Positions 1 to 11,904 are shown, counted from the stretch's first letter. The stretch: DNA of 64,000 nt from Budorcas taxicolor (GCF_023091745.1 NC_068920.1:151743622-151807621), one strand, 5' to 3'. Notes: generated from the sequence alone by a model not told the origin. Program-made: numbers and translations.

Positions 1-474
1 TAAAACAGGAGCAAATTTGTAACAAGTTCAATAAAGAGTTTTGTTGGGAAAGAAGCTACAAAGAGCTTCTGAGATTTAGGTAGCAGACCAACATCTCATT
101 ATTCTGATACAAGTTTATTCTGACTAGTGGATGAGTCAAAGTAACTGCTAGTTCCCTCAAGTGCCCTGTAATTCTTTAAGAAAAATAGCTAAACCTTAAA
201 AAAATATTCAATTGAGTTTAGAAAATGATCCATAACAAAAAAATCTCAAAAAAAAAAAAAAAAAGAAAAGAAAAAGAAATGAACCCACGAGGGTCCCTGT
301 AAGCTTGTGCAGTGTCCAGCCCACCTAGGCGATGGCAACCTATGTCTCCAGCCCAGGCATGGGCAGGACTGGGGAAAGAGGCCTCTAGTTTTGAAGAAGC
401 ACTGATCCAGGGTCCCTGAATGGACATGTATCTGTCCCAGGAGTACTTGCATCCTATAAGGGCCATGTCCCCAC
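1..474. other. Non-coding, apparently single-copy segment
   Basis: No recognisable gene or repeat. Holds an A-rich stretch (about 237-280) that could be the tail of an unrecognised (+) retroposon. The antisense reading frames here depend on that homopolymer and look spurious. Confidence 0.5.
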
Positions 475-1540
475 CAGTTCAGTACAGTCGCTCAGTCCTG
501 TCCGACTCTTTGTGACCCCATGAACTGCAGCACACCAGGCTTCCCTGTCCATCACCAACTCCAGAGTTTACACAAACTCATGTCCATTGAGTTGGTGATG
601 CCATCCAACCATCTCATCCTATGTCATCCCCTTCTCCTCCTGCCTTCCATCTTTCCCAGCATCAGGGTCTTTTCAGATGAGTCTCAGTTCAATGCATCAA
701 GTGGCCAAAGTAGCTTCAGCTTCAGCATCAGTCCTTCAAATGAATATTCAGGACTGATTTCCTTTAGGATGGACTGGTTGGATCTCCTTTCAGTCCAAGG
801 GACTCTCAAGAGTCTTCCCAAAACACCACAGTTCCATCAATTCTTTGGCACTCAGCTTTCTTTATAGTCCAACTCTCACATCCATACATGACTACTGGAA
901 AAGCCATAGCTTTGACTAGATGAACCTTTGTTGGCAAAGTAATGTCTCTGCTTTTTAATATGCTGTCTAGGTTGGTCATAGCTTTTCTTCCAGGAGCAAG
1001 CATCTTTTAATTTCATGGCGGCAGTCATCATTTGCAGTGAATTTGGAGCCTCAAAACATAAAGTCTATCAGTGTTTCCATTGTTTCCCCATCTATTTGCC
1101 ATGCAGTGATGGGACCAGATGCCATGACCTTAGTTTTCTGAATGCTGAGTTTTAAGACAACTTTTTCACTCTTCTCTTTCACCTTCATCAAGAGGTTCTT
1201 TAGTTCCTCTTCACCTTCTGACATAAGGATGGTGTCATCTGCCTGTCATCTCCCGGCAGTCTTGATTCCAGCTTGTGCTTCGTCCAGCCTGGCATTTCAC
1301 AAGATGTACCCTGAATATAAGTTAAATAAGCATGGTGACAATATATAGCCTTGATGTACTCCTTTCCCAATTTGGAACCAGTCTGCTGTTCCATGTTCAG
1401 TTCTAACTGTTGCTTCTTGACCTGCATGCAGATTTCTCAGGAGGCAGGTTAGGTGGTCCAGTATTCCCATCTCTTGAAGAATTTTCCACAGTTTGTTGTG
1501 ATCCACACAGTCAAAGGCTTTGGCATAGTCAATAAAGACG
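475..1540 (-). mobile_element. BovB (RTE) LINE, 3' part of host copy, antisense
   Basis: Starts with the BovB 3' end in antisense (cagtacagtcgctcag) and runs back through the 3' UTR and C-terminal coding part into the reverse-transcriptase (RT) palm region, where the antisense of the YADD codons sits near 1220-1240. Many stops and frameshifts make it dead. The copy is broken at 1540 by a second, sense BovB and resumes at 2076; the joint text (aataaagacg / gacgtttttctgg) is continuous BovB once the insert is removed. Confidence 0.93.
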
Positions 1541-2075
1541 CTTACTCCTTGGAAGAAAAGTTATGACCAACCTAGATAGTATATTTAAAAGCAGAGACAT
1601 TACTTTGCTGACTAAGGTCTGTCTAGTCAAGGCTATGGTTTTTCCTGTGGTCATGTATGGATGTGAGAATTGGACTGTGAAGAAAGCTGAGCGCTGAAGA
1701 ATTGATGCTTTTGAACTGTGGTGTTGAAGAAGACTCTTGAGAGTCCCTTGAGCTGCAAGGAGATCCAACCTGTCCATTCTGAAGGAGATCAACCCTGGGA
1801 TTTCTTTGGAAGGAATGATGCTGAAGCTGAAACTCCAGTACTTTGGCCACCTCATGTGAAGAGTTGCCTCATTGGAAAAGACTCTGATGCTGGGAGGGAT
1901 TGGGGGCAGGAGGAGAAGGGGATGACAGAGGATGAGATGGCTGGATGGCATCACGGACTCGATGGACGTGAGTCTGAGTGAACTCCGGGAGATGGTGATG
2001 GACAGGGAGGCCTGGCGTGCTGCGATTCATGGGGTTGCAAAGAGTCAGACACGACTGAGCGACTGAACTGAACTG
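1541..2075 (+). mobile_element. BovB LINE 3' fragment nested in another BovB
   Basis: Runs from cttactccttggaag to the BovB 3' end (cgactgagcgactgaact), so it is a 5'-truncated copy of about 535 bases. A short duplicated target (agacg, 1536-1540 and 2076-2080) flanks it. It lies opposite to its host, so its sequence is largely the reverse complement of host bases about 480-1010. Confidence 0.9.
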
Positions 2076-3530
2076 AGACGTTTTTCTGGAACTCTCTTGT
2101 TTTTTTGATGATCCAATGGATGTTGGCAATACGATCTCTGCTTCCTCTGCCTTTTCTAAACCCAGCTTGAACATCTGGAAGTTCACAGTTCACATACTGT
2201 TGAAACCTGGCTTGGAGAATTTTGAGCATTACTTTGCTAGCATGTGAAAGGAGTGCAATTGTGTGATAGTTTGAGCATTCTTTGGCATTGCCTTTCTTTG
2301 GGAATGAAATAAAAACTGACCTTTTCCAGTCCTGTGGCCACTGCTGAGTTTTCCAAATTTGCTGACATATTAAGGGCAGTACTTTAACAGCATCATCTTT
2401 TAGGATTTGAAATAGCTCAACCAGATTTCCGTCTCCTCCTCTAGCTTTGTTTGTAGTGATGCTTCCTAAGGTCCACTTGACTTTGCATTCCAGGATGTCT
2501 GGCTCTAGGTGAGTGATCACACCATTGTGGTTATTTGGGTCATGAACATCTTTTTTGTATAGTTCTTCTGTGTATTCTTGCCAATTCTTCTTAATATCTT
2601 CTGCTTTTGTTAAGTCCACACCATTTCTGTCCTTTATTGTGCCCATCTTTACATGAAATATTCCCTTGGTATCTCTAATTTTCTTGAAGAGATCTCTAGT
2701 CTTTCCCATTTTGTTGTTTCCCTCTATTTCTTTGCATTAACAGCCGAGCCAGGCTTTCTTATCTCTCCTTGCTATTCTTTGGGACTCTGCATTCAAATGG
2801 GTATGTCTTTCCTTTTCTCCTTTGCCTTTCAGTTCTCTTCTTTTCTCAGCTATTTGTAAGCCCTATTCAAACAACCATTTTGCCCTTTTGCATTTCTTTT
2901 TATTGGGGATGGTCTTGATCACCACCTGCTGTACAATGTCACAAACCTCCATCCGTAGTTCTTCAGGCACTCTGTCTATCAGATCTAATCCCTTGAATTT
3001 ATTTCTCACTTCCATTGTATAATCTTAAGGGATTTGATTTAGGTCATACCTGAATGGTCTGGTGGTTTTCCCTACTTTCTTCAATTTAAGTCTGAATTTA
3101 ACAATAAGGTGTTCATCATCTGAGCCACAGTCAGCTCCCAGTCTTGTTTTTGCTGACTCTAGAGCTTCTCCATCTTTGGCTGCGAAGAATATAATCAATC
3201 TGATTTCAGTATTGACCATCTGGTGATGTCCATGTGTAGAGTCTTCTGTTGTGTTGTTGGAAGAGGGTGTTTGCTGTGACCAGTGTGTTCTCTTAGCAAA
3301 ACTCTGTTAGCCTTTGACCTGCTTTGTTTTGTACTCCAGGGCCAAATTTGCCTGTTACTCCAGGTATCTCTTGACTTACTTTTGCATTCTATTTCCCTAT
3401 AATGAAAAGGACATCGTTTTGGGGTGTTAGTTCTAGAAGATCTTGTAGGTGTTCATAGAACCGTTCAACTTCAGCTTCTTTAGCATTGCTGGTTGTTAAT
3501 GCTGGTAGATACTGATCATGGTATTGCCCT
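2076..3530 (-). mobile_element. BovB LINE, host copy continued (RT fingers and endonuclease region), antisense
   Basis: Continues the interrupted host BovB toward its 5' end, through the RT N-terminal region, the linker and part of the apurinic endonuclease region. It fades out around 3530. With the part at 475-1540 it represents roughly 2.5 kb of a BovB that would be about 3.2 kb intact. Confidence 0.88.
2081..2709 (-). pseudogene. BovB reverse-transcriptase fragment
   Basis: An open frame of about 210 codons on the minus strand covers the linker and fingers part of the BovB RT: recognisable blocks are EYTEELYKKD, NHNGVITHLEPD, WPQDWKRSVFIS, KGNAKECSNYHTIAL and VQAGFRKGRGSRD. The frame runs out into the nested BovB at 2080, which removes the catalytic palm. 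Nearby BovB copies encode the same blocks, so this is a decayed LINE protein and not a host gene. Confidence 0.85.
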
Positions 3531-3596
3531 GAATTTTCAGAGATGCAGTGGTGGAGAAGCAACAGCCCCATTTTTACAGAGATTCTAGGCAGGAGA

Positions 3597-3769
3597 AACA
3601 GATCCCTGGTCAGGGAACTAAGATCCCATGTGCCACAGGGCAACTAGGCCCTCTCACTGCAACTACTGAGCCTATGTTCTCTGGAGCCCAAGTGCCACAA
3701 CCAGAGAGAAGCCCACAGTGCAAGGAAGGATCCCTCAGGACACAGTGAATATCCCACTCACTGCAACTA
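3597..3769 (+). mobile_element. CHR-type tRNA-Glu SINE fragment
   Basis: Shows the CHR signature (gatccctggtcagggaacta, followed by repeated 'gcaactactgagcc'-like units). Both ends are truncated. Confidence 0.8.
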
Positions 3770-3770
3770 G

Positions 3771-3870
3771 GACTGCTGCTGCTGCTAAGTCACTTCAGTC
3801 GTGTCCGACTCTGTGTGACCCCATAGACGGCAGCCTACCAGGCTCCCCCGTCCCTGGGATTCTCCAGATT
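3771..3870 (-). mobile_element. Bov-tA/Bov-A2 SINE fragment, antisense
   Basis: A (gct)n head, the antisense form of the CAG-rich Bov-A2 tail, leads into cagtcgtgtccgactctg and ends at 'gggattctccag'. Followed by an A8/G12 homopolymer at about 3881-3899. Confidence 0.88.
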
Positions 3871-3954
3871 GGATGTAGCAAAAAAAAGGGGGGGGGGGCA
3901 TGTAGAAGACCAGGGAACATCAGGTTTGGGAAGGGAAGGATTGGTTATTGTTGT

Positions 3955-4520
3955 TGCTTTAAAAGCATCCCAGCATTTAGTGGCTTAAAAGCACAAGCAT
4001 TCATTGTCTCACGGTTTCTGGGGTGAGAAAGCCAGGAGCAGCTTAACTGCCTGCCTCTGGCCCAGATCTCTCTGAAGGCTGGACTCACGATGTCATCTGG
4101 GGCTGCCATCTCTACTGGGAGATGGCCTGTTAGGTCAATTTCTAAGCTCCCCCAAGGGTTTGCTGGCAGGATTTGATTGCTCACGGGCCACGGGACTGAG
4201 GGTCTTGGTTCTTCCCTTCCTGTTGACTGGACGCCTCCCCCAGCTCCTTGTCTTGTGGGCCTCTCCACAGAGCAGCTCACAACACGGCAGCCGGTTTCCC
4301 TCCAAGACCAAGAGAATGATAGAAGCCACAGGGGTTTTGTACTCTAATCTTGGACAGAACATCCATCACTTTTTACTTTTTCTATATTCTGCTCATTAGA
4401 ATCAAGCTCCCAATTTCAGCTCACACTCAAAGGGAGGACTCTGTGAGGAAATGGATATTAGAGGTGGGAATTCTGGGGCGGGGGCGGGGGGGGGGTTCAT
4501 CTTAGAGGTTGCCTACCACA
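3955..4520. repeat. Ancient mammalian interspersed repeat, family not named
   Basis: The text from 'ttagtggcttaaaagcacaagcattcattgtctcacggtttctgggg' style beginning (3973 onward) to 'catcttagaggttgcctaccaca' at the end is familiar from many mammalian genomes as an old, diverged repeat. I cannot name the family without a library search. A G-rich run (about 4473-4496) lies near its end. Confidence 0.5.
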
Positions 4521-6067
4521 GCCATCATATCGCTGCTGCTGGGATATTTCTTCAGGATGGAGCTGAGATGGGGTACGAAGAGGGCAATGGGCTCAGCTTG
4601 CTGCGTGCAGTCATCTTGGTAAGAGACAGGGCAGACCAGAGTCACAGAGAGGTGACTCCAGGGGGCTGAACACTTGGGTGGATGGTGGTTCCTCCACTGA
4701 GACACTCCTTGCCCTGATACCGGCCAAGGCTCCTGGTATCTTCCACCTTCAATGTATAGAGAAGGGAGCTGATTTGTCCAAGCTGGTTGGTGGCAGAGCC
4801 AGGGAGAGACTAGAGCTTAGGACCCTTGAGCCATGTTCAGCCGGGACCTGCAGAGCAGTTCATGCCTAAGCGTCCTATGTTGTGGTCAGGAGATAACACA
4901 GGCACGTGGAGTATCTTTGCCCCTGTCCCCTGAAACCTCTGACATGGGCACATTGGCCAGAGTGGTCTCTCAATCCCACATCCTGTCTTCACGTTATTGG
5001 GACTGGCTCACAGACATGGGGACTATCTTAGACATGAAGGTAGCCTTGGACAGCTCCCCACTCCCTAAAAGTTGTGCAGCTGCATGAGAATACCAGTGAA
5101 GGTTCCCAGCCCTTTCCTCTCCTCCTGTCCCCACCCACAGCTCCATATCAACCACCACAGGGGCCTCGCCTATCTGCACAAGCATCCTCAGTTGCTCTAA
5201 ACCGTGTCCACATATGCTCGCTGCACAGCCATCATGGTCCTAGGCCTGTGCACGCTGGCTAGTGTGGGCTAGTGTGGTCTGCCCTCAGGAGGCAGGCCCC
5301 AGGACCTCTGGGTAGAGAATGTCAGGTACCAGGGATGTGGTTCCAAGAAGGGGAAGATGGAAGCTCTGAGAAAGCATGTCCCCTTGGCCCTGGAGACTCC
5401 TCACCCCACAAAGAGTAATGGTCAGAGGGGAACCAGAGCACAGGGTGGACTCTACCCCCATCCTAAGAACAGTAAAGATACACAGTCTCACCTTCCTGAA
5501 GTTCGTTTATAGCAATTCTTCCCCTCACCCCTTTCCTCACCACTCTGCCTTTCCACCACCACACTTTCCAAACTCCAAATTGCATCCCCATTTTCCCCTT
5601 GCGCAGCGTCCCCAGCCAGCCCTGCAGTCTGCCTGCTGCAAGCTTCCAGCCAGAGCTATGGTTCCTCAATTTCCTGCATTTGCACAAGTGAGCAAAAGAG
5701 TTTCCACATACTCAGGTGACACTGGATGGTTGAAAAGGACTGAGCGAAGCACAAGTTCTAGAACAAGTCCGACATTCAACTTTGTTTCTGCGTCACTATC
5801 AACGTCGATGCCCAGTTGGAAAGAATTCTGTCTAAAACATTTTTTTATTCAATTGCTGCTATTAAAAAAACTGCCAAATATGAAAGGACTAAAAAAAAAA
5901 GTTTAAACATATATATATACATGTATATACATATTTGCATAATTCTGAATATAGCCCATGGGGTTTTTGTTTGTTTGTTTTTTGCAAATATTAAACAGAC
6001 AAAAATATATGTCACATTTTTGTTTTTAAAAACAAAATGTATTTATTTATGTATGTATTTATGTATG
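4521..6067. other. Single-copy-like non-coding DNA
   Basis: No exon with splice sites and no clear repeat. The frame at 5376-5906 is low-complexity Pro/Ser/His sequence and is not convincing. Ends in AT-rich simple sequence (TA and TATT/TATG repeats, 5908-6075). Confidence 0.5.
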
Positions 6068-6402
6068 TATTTATTTATTTGGACTGTGCTGGGTCTTCAC
6101 TGCTGCTAGGGGACTTCCTCTAGTTGCAGAGAGTGGGAGCTACTCTCTGGCGGTGGTGTGCGGGCTTCTCTCTGCAGGGGCTTCTCTTGTGGAGCATGGG
6201 TCCTAGCGCACTTGGACTTCAGTATTTGCTGCACATGGGTTCAGTAGCTGTGGCTCCCAGGCTCAAGAGCACAGGCTCAGTAATTGTAGCACACAGGCTT
6301 AATTGTCCTGAGGCATGTGGGATCTTCCTGGACCAGGGGATGGAGTTTGTGTCACCTGCATTGCAAGGCAGATTCTCAACCACTGGATCACCAGGAAAGC
6401 CC
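6068..6402 (-). mobile_element. CHR-type SINE, antisense, near full length
   Basis: Begins with a T-rich tail, then 'ggactgtgctgggtcttcactgctg', and ends with 'aaccactggatcaccaggaaagccc', the antisense of the tRNA-derived head. Confidence 0.88.
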
Positions 6403-7195
6403 AATATATGTTACACTATGAAGTCACAAAGCTTTGCAATGAAGCAAATGTCTGTCCTTCAACCACGTGCATTAGATGCTAGAAGTTGCTGATATTGTCA
6501 AGGTCATCTGTGTGCTTCCCTACTCCAGCTCAGGGCTTCCTCCCCACCCGCTGTAATCACTACTTAAAGCAGTGTTTCTGATGCCTTTACTTTTCAAAAA
6601 TAGTTTTCTCACAGATGTATCCACCCCTAAAGAACATATTCTTTGGTTTAGCTTCATTTTGAAACTTTTATGTACATGGTATCATGTGGCAGGTCTTTTG
6701 TGAGTCTTCTTTCCCCTTGGATATTATGTTTCTAAGGCACATCCAGGCTGTGGTTTCCAGTTGTAATTTCTTCATATTCACTGCTTTGTGATACTCTGTT
6801 GTGGTGACAGAAACTGGATACATAAATCATATTTTCTTTCTTTTTTGGGGGGGTATATGATTAATAAATCCTCTCTTTGGAAGGTATATGTGTGTGTTCT
6901 TCCTCCCTTTTCTGGTGTTGATACCAAAAATAATTTTCAAACTTTTATTTGACTGGTTCATGAGACCCAGAGCTTAGAGTCTGCAGGTTCTCAGCATCCT
7001 CCTCATTGAATCACCCACCTCTGCCAGAATCCTGCGGGGCCAGGTACTCACTATTACGTGAAGGGATCTCGCTCTCCAAGGTTCTTCCTTGAGCTGAAGG
7101 GGAATCTGCATCTGCATGGCTTTCTTCCATGGGTTCCAGCTCCTCCCACCATCTGAGCTCTGTAGGGAGTTGTGGTCTTCCCCCACCCCTGAAGC
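6403..7195. other. Non-coding DNA, possibly with an old LINE fragment
   Basis: Bases about 6560-6830 resemble the antisense-style text of decayed L1/HAL1 3' regions, but the match is weak. The rest looks single-copy. Confidence 0.35.
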
Positions 7196-7389
7196 GAAGT
7201 GAAAGTGTTAATGGATCAGTGTGTCTGAATCTTTGCAGCCCCACGGACTGTAGCCTTCACTGTCCGTGGGATTCTCCAGGCAAGAATACTGGAGTAGGTA
7301 GTCATTCCCTTCTCTAGGGGATCTTCCCAACTCAGAGATTGAACCTGGGTCTCCTACATTGCAGGCGGACTCTTTACCGTCTGAGCCAC
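7196..7389 (-). mobile_element. Bov-tA SINE, antisense
   Basis: Reads tctgaatctttgcagcccca through 'ggcaagaatactggagtaggtag' to 'ctttaccgtctgagccacg', the full antisense Bov-A plus tRNA head. Confidence 0.92.
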
Positions 7390-8096
7390 GTATTATATCT
7401 CCTTGCCAGGCTCCAAAAATCCTACCAGTTTCCTCCTCCCTAAGAGATTTCCAGTTCTCTACCCATCCGATTACCATCCTTCTACCCACTCCATCCTTAT
7501 TTTGGTATCATCGAACGTTCCCAGATCTTGCCAACTCTGAATACGAACAACGTCCCCCTAACAGTTGGCCTTCAGTTCTGCAAGTTGGAAACCTACTTGC
7601 TCACACAGGAACTCCAGTTCCGAGGAGTGTGATGTGGTCCCTGAGGAGTCAGTCCTGGCTGCCACTCCATGTCACTGCCACGGCCAAGGCTCTCAGAAGT
7701 AGACAGTGACTAACGTCAAAGATGACATTGCTGCTAGCTGAGCAGGAGACATCATCTGATACGGCCAGCCCCCCATCCTCTCCAAGGCTCCAAGGCCACC
7801 ACAATCCAGCCTGTAACACTGCCACCCACACTTCAGGCCTCACCATGCCACCGTGGTTTGTCCTGTGGCTGTAAAGGAGAAAGCGCTTTCCTCTCTGGGC
7901 TGCACACTGTCTTGGAACCCCATAGCAGGGCTTCTTGGACACTCACATGTTATGGAGTTTAGAGAGACAGCTCCTGCATTCCCAGGAGGACCAGGAAGAT
8001 GCTGGCAGTTTTCCACAATGGCCACTAAGGCCCCGTGTCCCCCTCCTTGGCCTTGGGGCTGAGTCTGCTGTGCCACACCAGGTCTCTTGGCCTTTA
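7390..8096. other. Single-copy-like non-coding DNA
   Basis: No repeat recognised; short frames on both strands lack splice or homology support. Confidence 0.45.
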
Positions 8097-8381
8097 AATG
8101 TTTACTGACTTATCTTTGGCTGTGCGGGCTCTTCACTGCTGTGCCGGCTTTTCTCTAGTTGCGGTGCAAGGGACTACTCGCTATTTGCAGCGTGTGGCTT
8201 CTCTTTGCAGCGACTTCCCTTGATGCAGAGCACGGGCCCTCGGCATGCAGGCTCAGGAGTTGTTGCATACAGGCTTACTTTCTCCACAGCATGTGGAACA
8301 TAGTTCCTAGACCAGGGATTGAACCCCTATCCCCTATATTGGTAGCAGGATTCTTAACCACTGGACCACCAGGGAAGTCCC
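8097..8381 (-). mobile_element. CHR-type SINE, antisense
   Basis: Runs from 'tttggctgtgcgggctcttc' to the head complement 'aaccactggaccaccaggga'. Confidence 0.9.
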
Positions 8382-9139
8382 CAAGTCCCTTGTCCCTTCC
8401 TTGACAGTCGGTCCCTCCCTCCTCCACCACATTCTGCCACACACCCCTGCATGTGTCTGAACCTAGACATATGTCTGAACACGGGTGCCCCTCCCAGACA
8501 GCGCCTTAGCCCTGCGTGAATCAGTGGGTACAATAGCCTGTGGCTGGGTGGAGGACATCGCCTAACTGGACCTACGTACTAAGGCATCTGAACCCCAACT
8601 CTGACCAGCCAGGACCCCTGGACACAGAGTTGATGGTCTCTTTGTCCCACCCCCTCATTAATAACCAGATTCACCTCCACTTTTAGGTAAATGAAGACAA
8701 GGGGAGACAAGACAATATTTGAAACCTCTGTTTGCTTGGTGTAAATCCCTAAGTTTGGGGGGGGTTTGGTTTTTTATCTCCTGACAAAGTGAGAACTAGC
8801 ATTTTTCAAGTCGATCCAAGAAGCAGTGGCTATATACTCAACCCTGGAAGGGGAAGTACAAAAGAAGTATGGTTTAAGAAAGTCATATTCTAACTGAGGA
8901 AATACGCTGCCTTACCAGCACTCGTCTTGTGGTTCTGACCACTCTCTGCCTTGAAGTTCCTTCTGCCCATGAGAGAATGAACTCATGTATGCCTACAAGC
9001 CCCTGGGATGGGGGGGGTGTATGTGTGTGGGCGGGGTGGGGGTGGGGTGAGACCCATGTCTGACCTTCTCTTTTTCTCTCCCAGGACCCAACCCAGGGCT
9101 TGGCTCATAAAAAACATATGATCAAAGAAATCAAGCATA
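8382..9139. other. Single-copy-like non-coding DNA with a G-rich tract
   Basis: No coding signal. Bases 9007-9046 are a G/GT-rich run (ggggggggtgt ... gggtgggggtgggg) able to form a G-quadruplex on the + strand. Confidence 0.45.
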
Positions 9140-9360
9140 TTATAGAGAGAGTGCCCATCTGGCCACATCACTTTCCTGCTCAAAAACTTCCCATGGTTCC
9201 TCAATAACAGCAGGATAAACTGCAAGCCCCCTGCCCAGACATTTATGCCTTTCAAGTCCCCAGACCCCAGCCTACCTCTCTATCCTCATTTTCTGTCACC
9301 CCTCCTCCCCCTTCCTTGCCCATGTTGCCAGTTCTCCAACTCCCAGCCACACAGGACTCA
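9140..9360 (+). mobile_element. L2 LINE 3' fragment
   Basis: The run 'cacatcactttcctgctcaaaaacttcccatggttcctcaataac ... gcaagccccctgcccagac' style text (9163-9240) is the diverged L2 3' region in sense. Confidence 0.65.
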
Positions 9361-9769
9361 GGGTATCAGTCAGGTTTCATTGGGAGAAGCAAAACCACTA
9401 GGCGTGAAAGAGAACGGCCGTGTCTTCCAGGGAGCTGACTTGATGCAGTGATGAGAGGGGCACAGCGTGCAAATCGTTTGCACATCGCGATGGTCACTGT
9501 GCCTACTGCTGCATCAGAGGCCAGCAGGGCAGGCATTCAAGAGGGAAAATGATGAGGAATTGAGGAGAGCGAGGGGAAGCTGGTTCTCACGGGAGCAAAC
9601 AAACCCACGTGGTCTCTCCTCTTGTCCCAGCCTCTAGCTTCCATCACGTGATTGACTTGCAGAAGTGGAGTCTTCATTGAAGAAACTGACCGGAAAGATG
9701 CAGAAGAAACTGAAGGAAAACAAGGTCCTTCTGGATAACACAGAGAACTATATTCAAACCCATGATAAA
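9361..9769. other. Single-copy-like non-coding DNA
   Basis: No repeat or exon recognised. Confidence 0.4.
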
Positions 9770-9892
9770 CCATCATGGAAAAGAGTAAAAAAAGAATGTG
9801 TGTATATGTATAACTGAGTCACTTTGCTGTACAGCAGTAATAACACAAATTTGTAAACAACTGTAATTCAGTTTAAAAAGAGAAAAGAAAAT
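9770..9892 (+). mobile_element. L1 3' end fragment
   Basis: Contains 'tgtatataactgagtcactttgctgtacagc' style text and 'aaacaactgtaattcagtttaaaa', the terminal part of the artiodactyl L1 3' UTR. Confidence 0.75.
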
Positions 9893-10264
9893 TTTCACTC
9901 TACGCCATGTAGTAGTTTCTTAACAAAATCACAAAACTGACTCTGAGATACTCTGCTTTCAATGACTTTATAAGAAACTAAATGAGGACTCAAAAAAGAA
10001 GAAGAAAGAGAGCTGGAGCAGGTGTGGGCCTGGCTGCTGCATCATACCATTAAAAAAAAAAAAAAAAAACCCACAGAGAGAGCCAGTAGACGTTGGCCAG
10101 CCTTCATGAGCTGCAACAGTTTCTGTCCTCATCACCTGACCACAAACAAGGCTACATTCACTTGCACTTCCCAAACCTCATGCAAAGTTTTCTTATGGCC
10201 AACCCCAACCCAGAGGAGATTCCAGAAACGTAGTTCCAGCTCAGCTGAATCTGAACAGACACGC
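9893..10264. other. Non-coding DNA with A18 tract
   Basis: Holds a poly-A run at about 10051-10068. The stretch from about 10130 may be the worn upstream part of the L2 that follows. Confidence 0.4.
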
Positions 10265-10560
10265 ACTTCCCCAGCCTGTTTCCTTTGCTGGGAATATTCT
10301 TCTCCATTCTCCTCTTTTTTTTTTTTTTAAATTTTATTTTTTATTTTTTAATTTTTTTTTTATCCATTCTCCTCTTGAGTAACTCCTATTTGTCTATCGT
10401 TAAAGCCCCACTCAAATGCCTCTCCGTCCCTCAAGAGTCTTCTGTCATCCCCTGGGCCAACTTCACCAGCCCCTCCTTGTGCTCCAGGGACACTCAGTAC
10501 CAGCCTCCTTCACCCATCTCAGTCTATTGGATGCTCACGGGTGAGGCTAGGTCTGTATCA
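10265..10560 (+). mobile_element. L2 LINE 3' fragment, interrupted
   Basis: 'tcctttgctgggaatattct' and 'aagccccactcaaatgcctc' mark the L2 3' region. It is split by a 46-base A/T-only insert with a 14-base TSD. Confidence 0.65.
10317..10362 (-). repeat. A/T-only insertion flanked by a 14-base TSD
   Basis: The 46 bases consist only of A and T, mostly T runs. tccattctcctctt occurs on both sides (10303-10316 and 10363-10376). This is the expected structure of a retroposon reduced to its poly-A tail, inserted in antisense. Confidence 0.75.
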
Positions 10561-10604
10561 TCTCTGTGACCCTGGGGACTATATATTACTAAACACTAGC
10601 TCAG

Positions 10605-10760
10605 TACATCTTCACACCAACCCTTTGAAGCAAAATGCTTTTATCATCTCCATTTTACAGCTGAGGAAACTAAGACTCCAGGGGGAGTGATGACTTGTCC
10701 AGCGATGCACAGCCCATAAGGGGCAGAGGCAGGACTCAGTCCTTGTGCATCTGATTCCAG
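10605..10760 (-). mobile_element. MIR SINE, antisense
   Basis: MIR core in antisense: ttttacagctgaggaaacta, then a degraded 'cacagcccataaggggcaga'. Confidence 0.75.
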
Positions 10761-10799
10761 AGACTGAATTCTTAATCATTCTCAATCACTAAGCTTTAT

Positions 10800-11128
10800 A
10801 ATTTTAAACAATCATTTATTTATTTTTTTTGGCTGGGTTGCTGCCCCAACTTTCTCTGGCTTCGGTGAGCAGGACCACATCCGGTTGTGCTGCATGGACT
10901 TCTCATTGCAATGCCTTCTGTTATAGGACACAGGCTCTAGGGCACCTGGGCTCCAGCGGCTGCCGCACATGGCCTCATGGATCATGGGCTCCAGGGTGCA
11001 GGCTCAGTAGTTGAGGCCAGTGGGCTTGGTTGCTCTGCTGCACGTGGGATCTTCCCAGATTAGGGATCGGTCCCATGACTCCTACATTGGCAGGCAGATT
11101 CTTAACTACTGGACAACCAGAGAAGCCC
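10800..11128 (-). mobile_element. CHR-type SINE, antisense
   Basis: T-rich tail, internal 'gctccagggtgcaggctcag', and head complement ending 'ggacaaccagagaagccc'. Confidence 0.87.
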
Positions 11129-11747
11129 AAGCCATTCTTCTTTTTTTTTTTTTTTTAGTTCATTACCAAAAAAAAAAACCAAACAAACCTAACTCTGGCT
11201 GTATGGTAAGTTGCTTTTAAAATCCAAACAACTTTGTTATAATAATATTTTATATAAAAAAGATAATTGTGCAATAGTTTTCAGGAAAGTTGAATGCAAT
11301 AGTAAGCATGTAGGCTTGGGAATAGTTTTCAAATTTGCAACTGTTATGAAAGAAATCCTGTATGATTTACAGTTGTTTGAGTAAAAATGAGAAAACTCTG
11401 GTGCAGTTCCTATGAACTATCAAAAGGATAAACACAAAAGTCCTATCTCAAGTTAATCAAGTTTTGAATGACACCTTTTCAACATAATAAAATAAAGGCA
11501 TATATGAAAAACAAAGACAAAATACACCTTTCTGTTCTAAAACATTTCTTTTTAGTCCATATGTACTTTAAATAATTGTATATTATTCTTAAGGAAGAAA
11601 ATATTAAAGGTAAGAGCAAACTGACCTCCCAGTTTGCCTAGGAGTGAGCAGGTGTTCTTGGAATGCTAGTTTTTCTGTTTGAAAAACGAGACAAGTCCCA
11701 GGCAAACCGAGACAAATTGGTCACCCTTGGCAAAGTGCTCTGGTTGT
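11129..11747. other. AT-rich single-copy-like DNA
   Basis: No gene or confident repeat. Poly-T at about 11140-11157 and poly-A at about 11169-11179. Confidence 0.4.
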
Positions 11748-11892
11748 TTTACTTTTTTAAATTATTTATTTATTTGGCTGTGCTGAGTCTTTGTTGGAGC
11801 ATGTGGGATCTAGTTCCCTGAGCAGGGATCTAACCCAGGCCCCCTACATTGGGAATACAGAGTCTTAACCACGGGACCACCAGGGAGGTCCC
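11748..11892 (-). mobile_element. CHR-type SINE fragment with TSD
   Basis: 5'-truncated antisense CHR. A near-identical 12-base TSD flanks it (tgctctggttgt at 11736-11747, tgctctggctgt at 11893-11904), which fixes the boundaries. Confidence 0.92.
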
Positions 11893-11904
11893 TGCTCTGG
11901 CTGT

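Noticed and set aside
5376..5906. 176-codon open frame
   Set aside because: Low-complexity Pro/Ser/His composition, no splice context, ends in AT-rich simple repeat.
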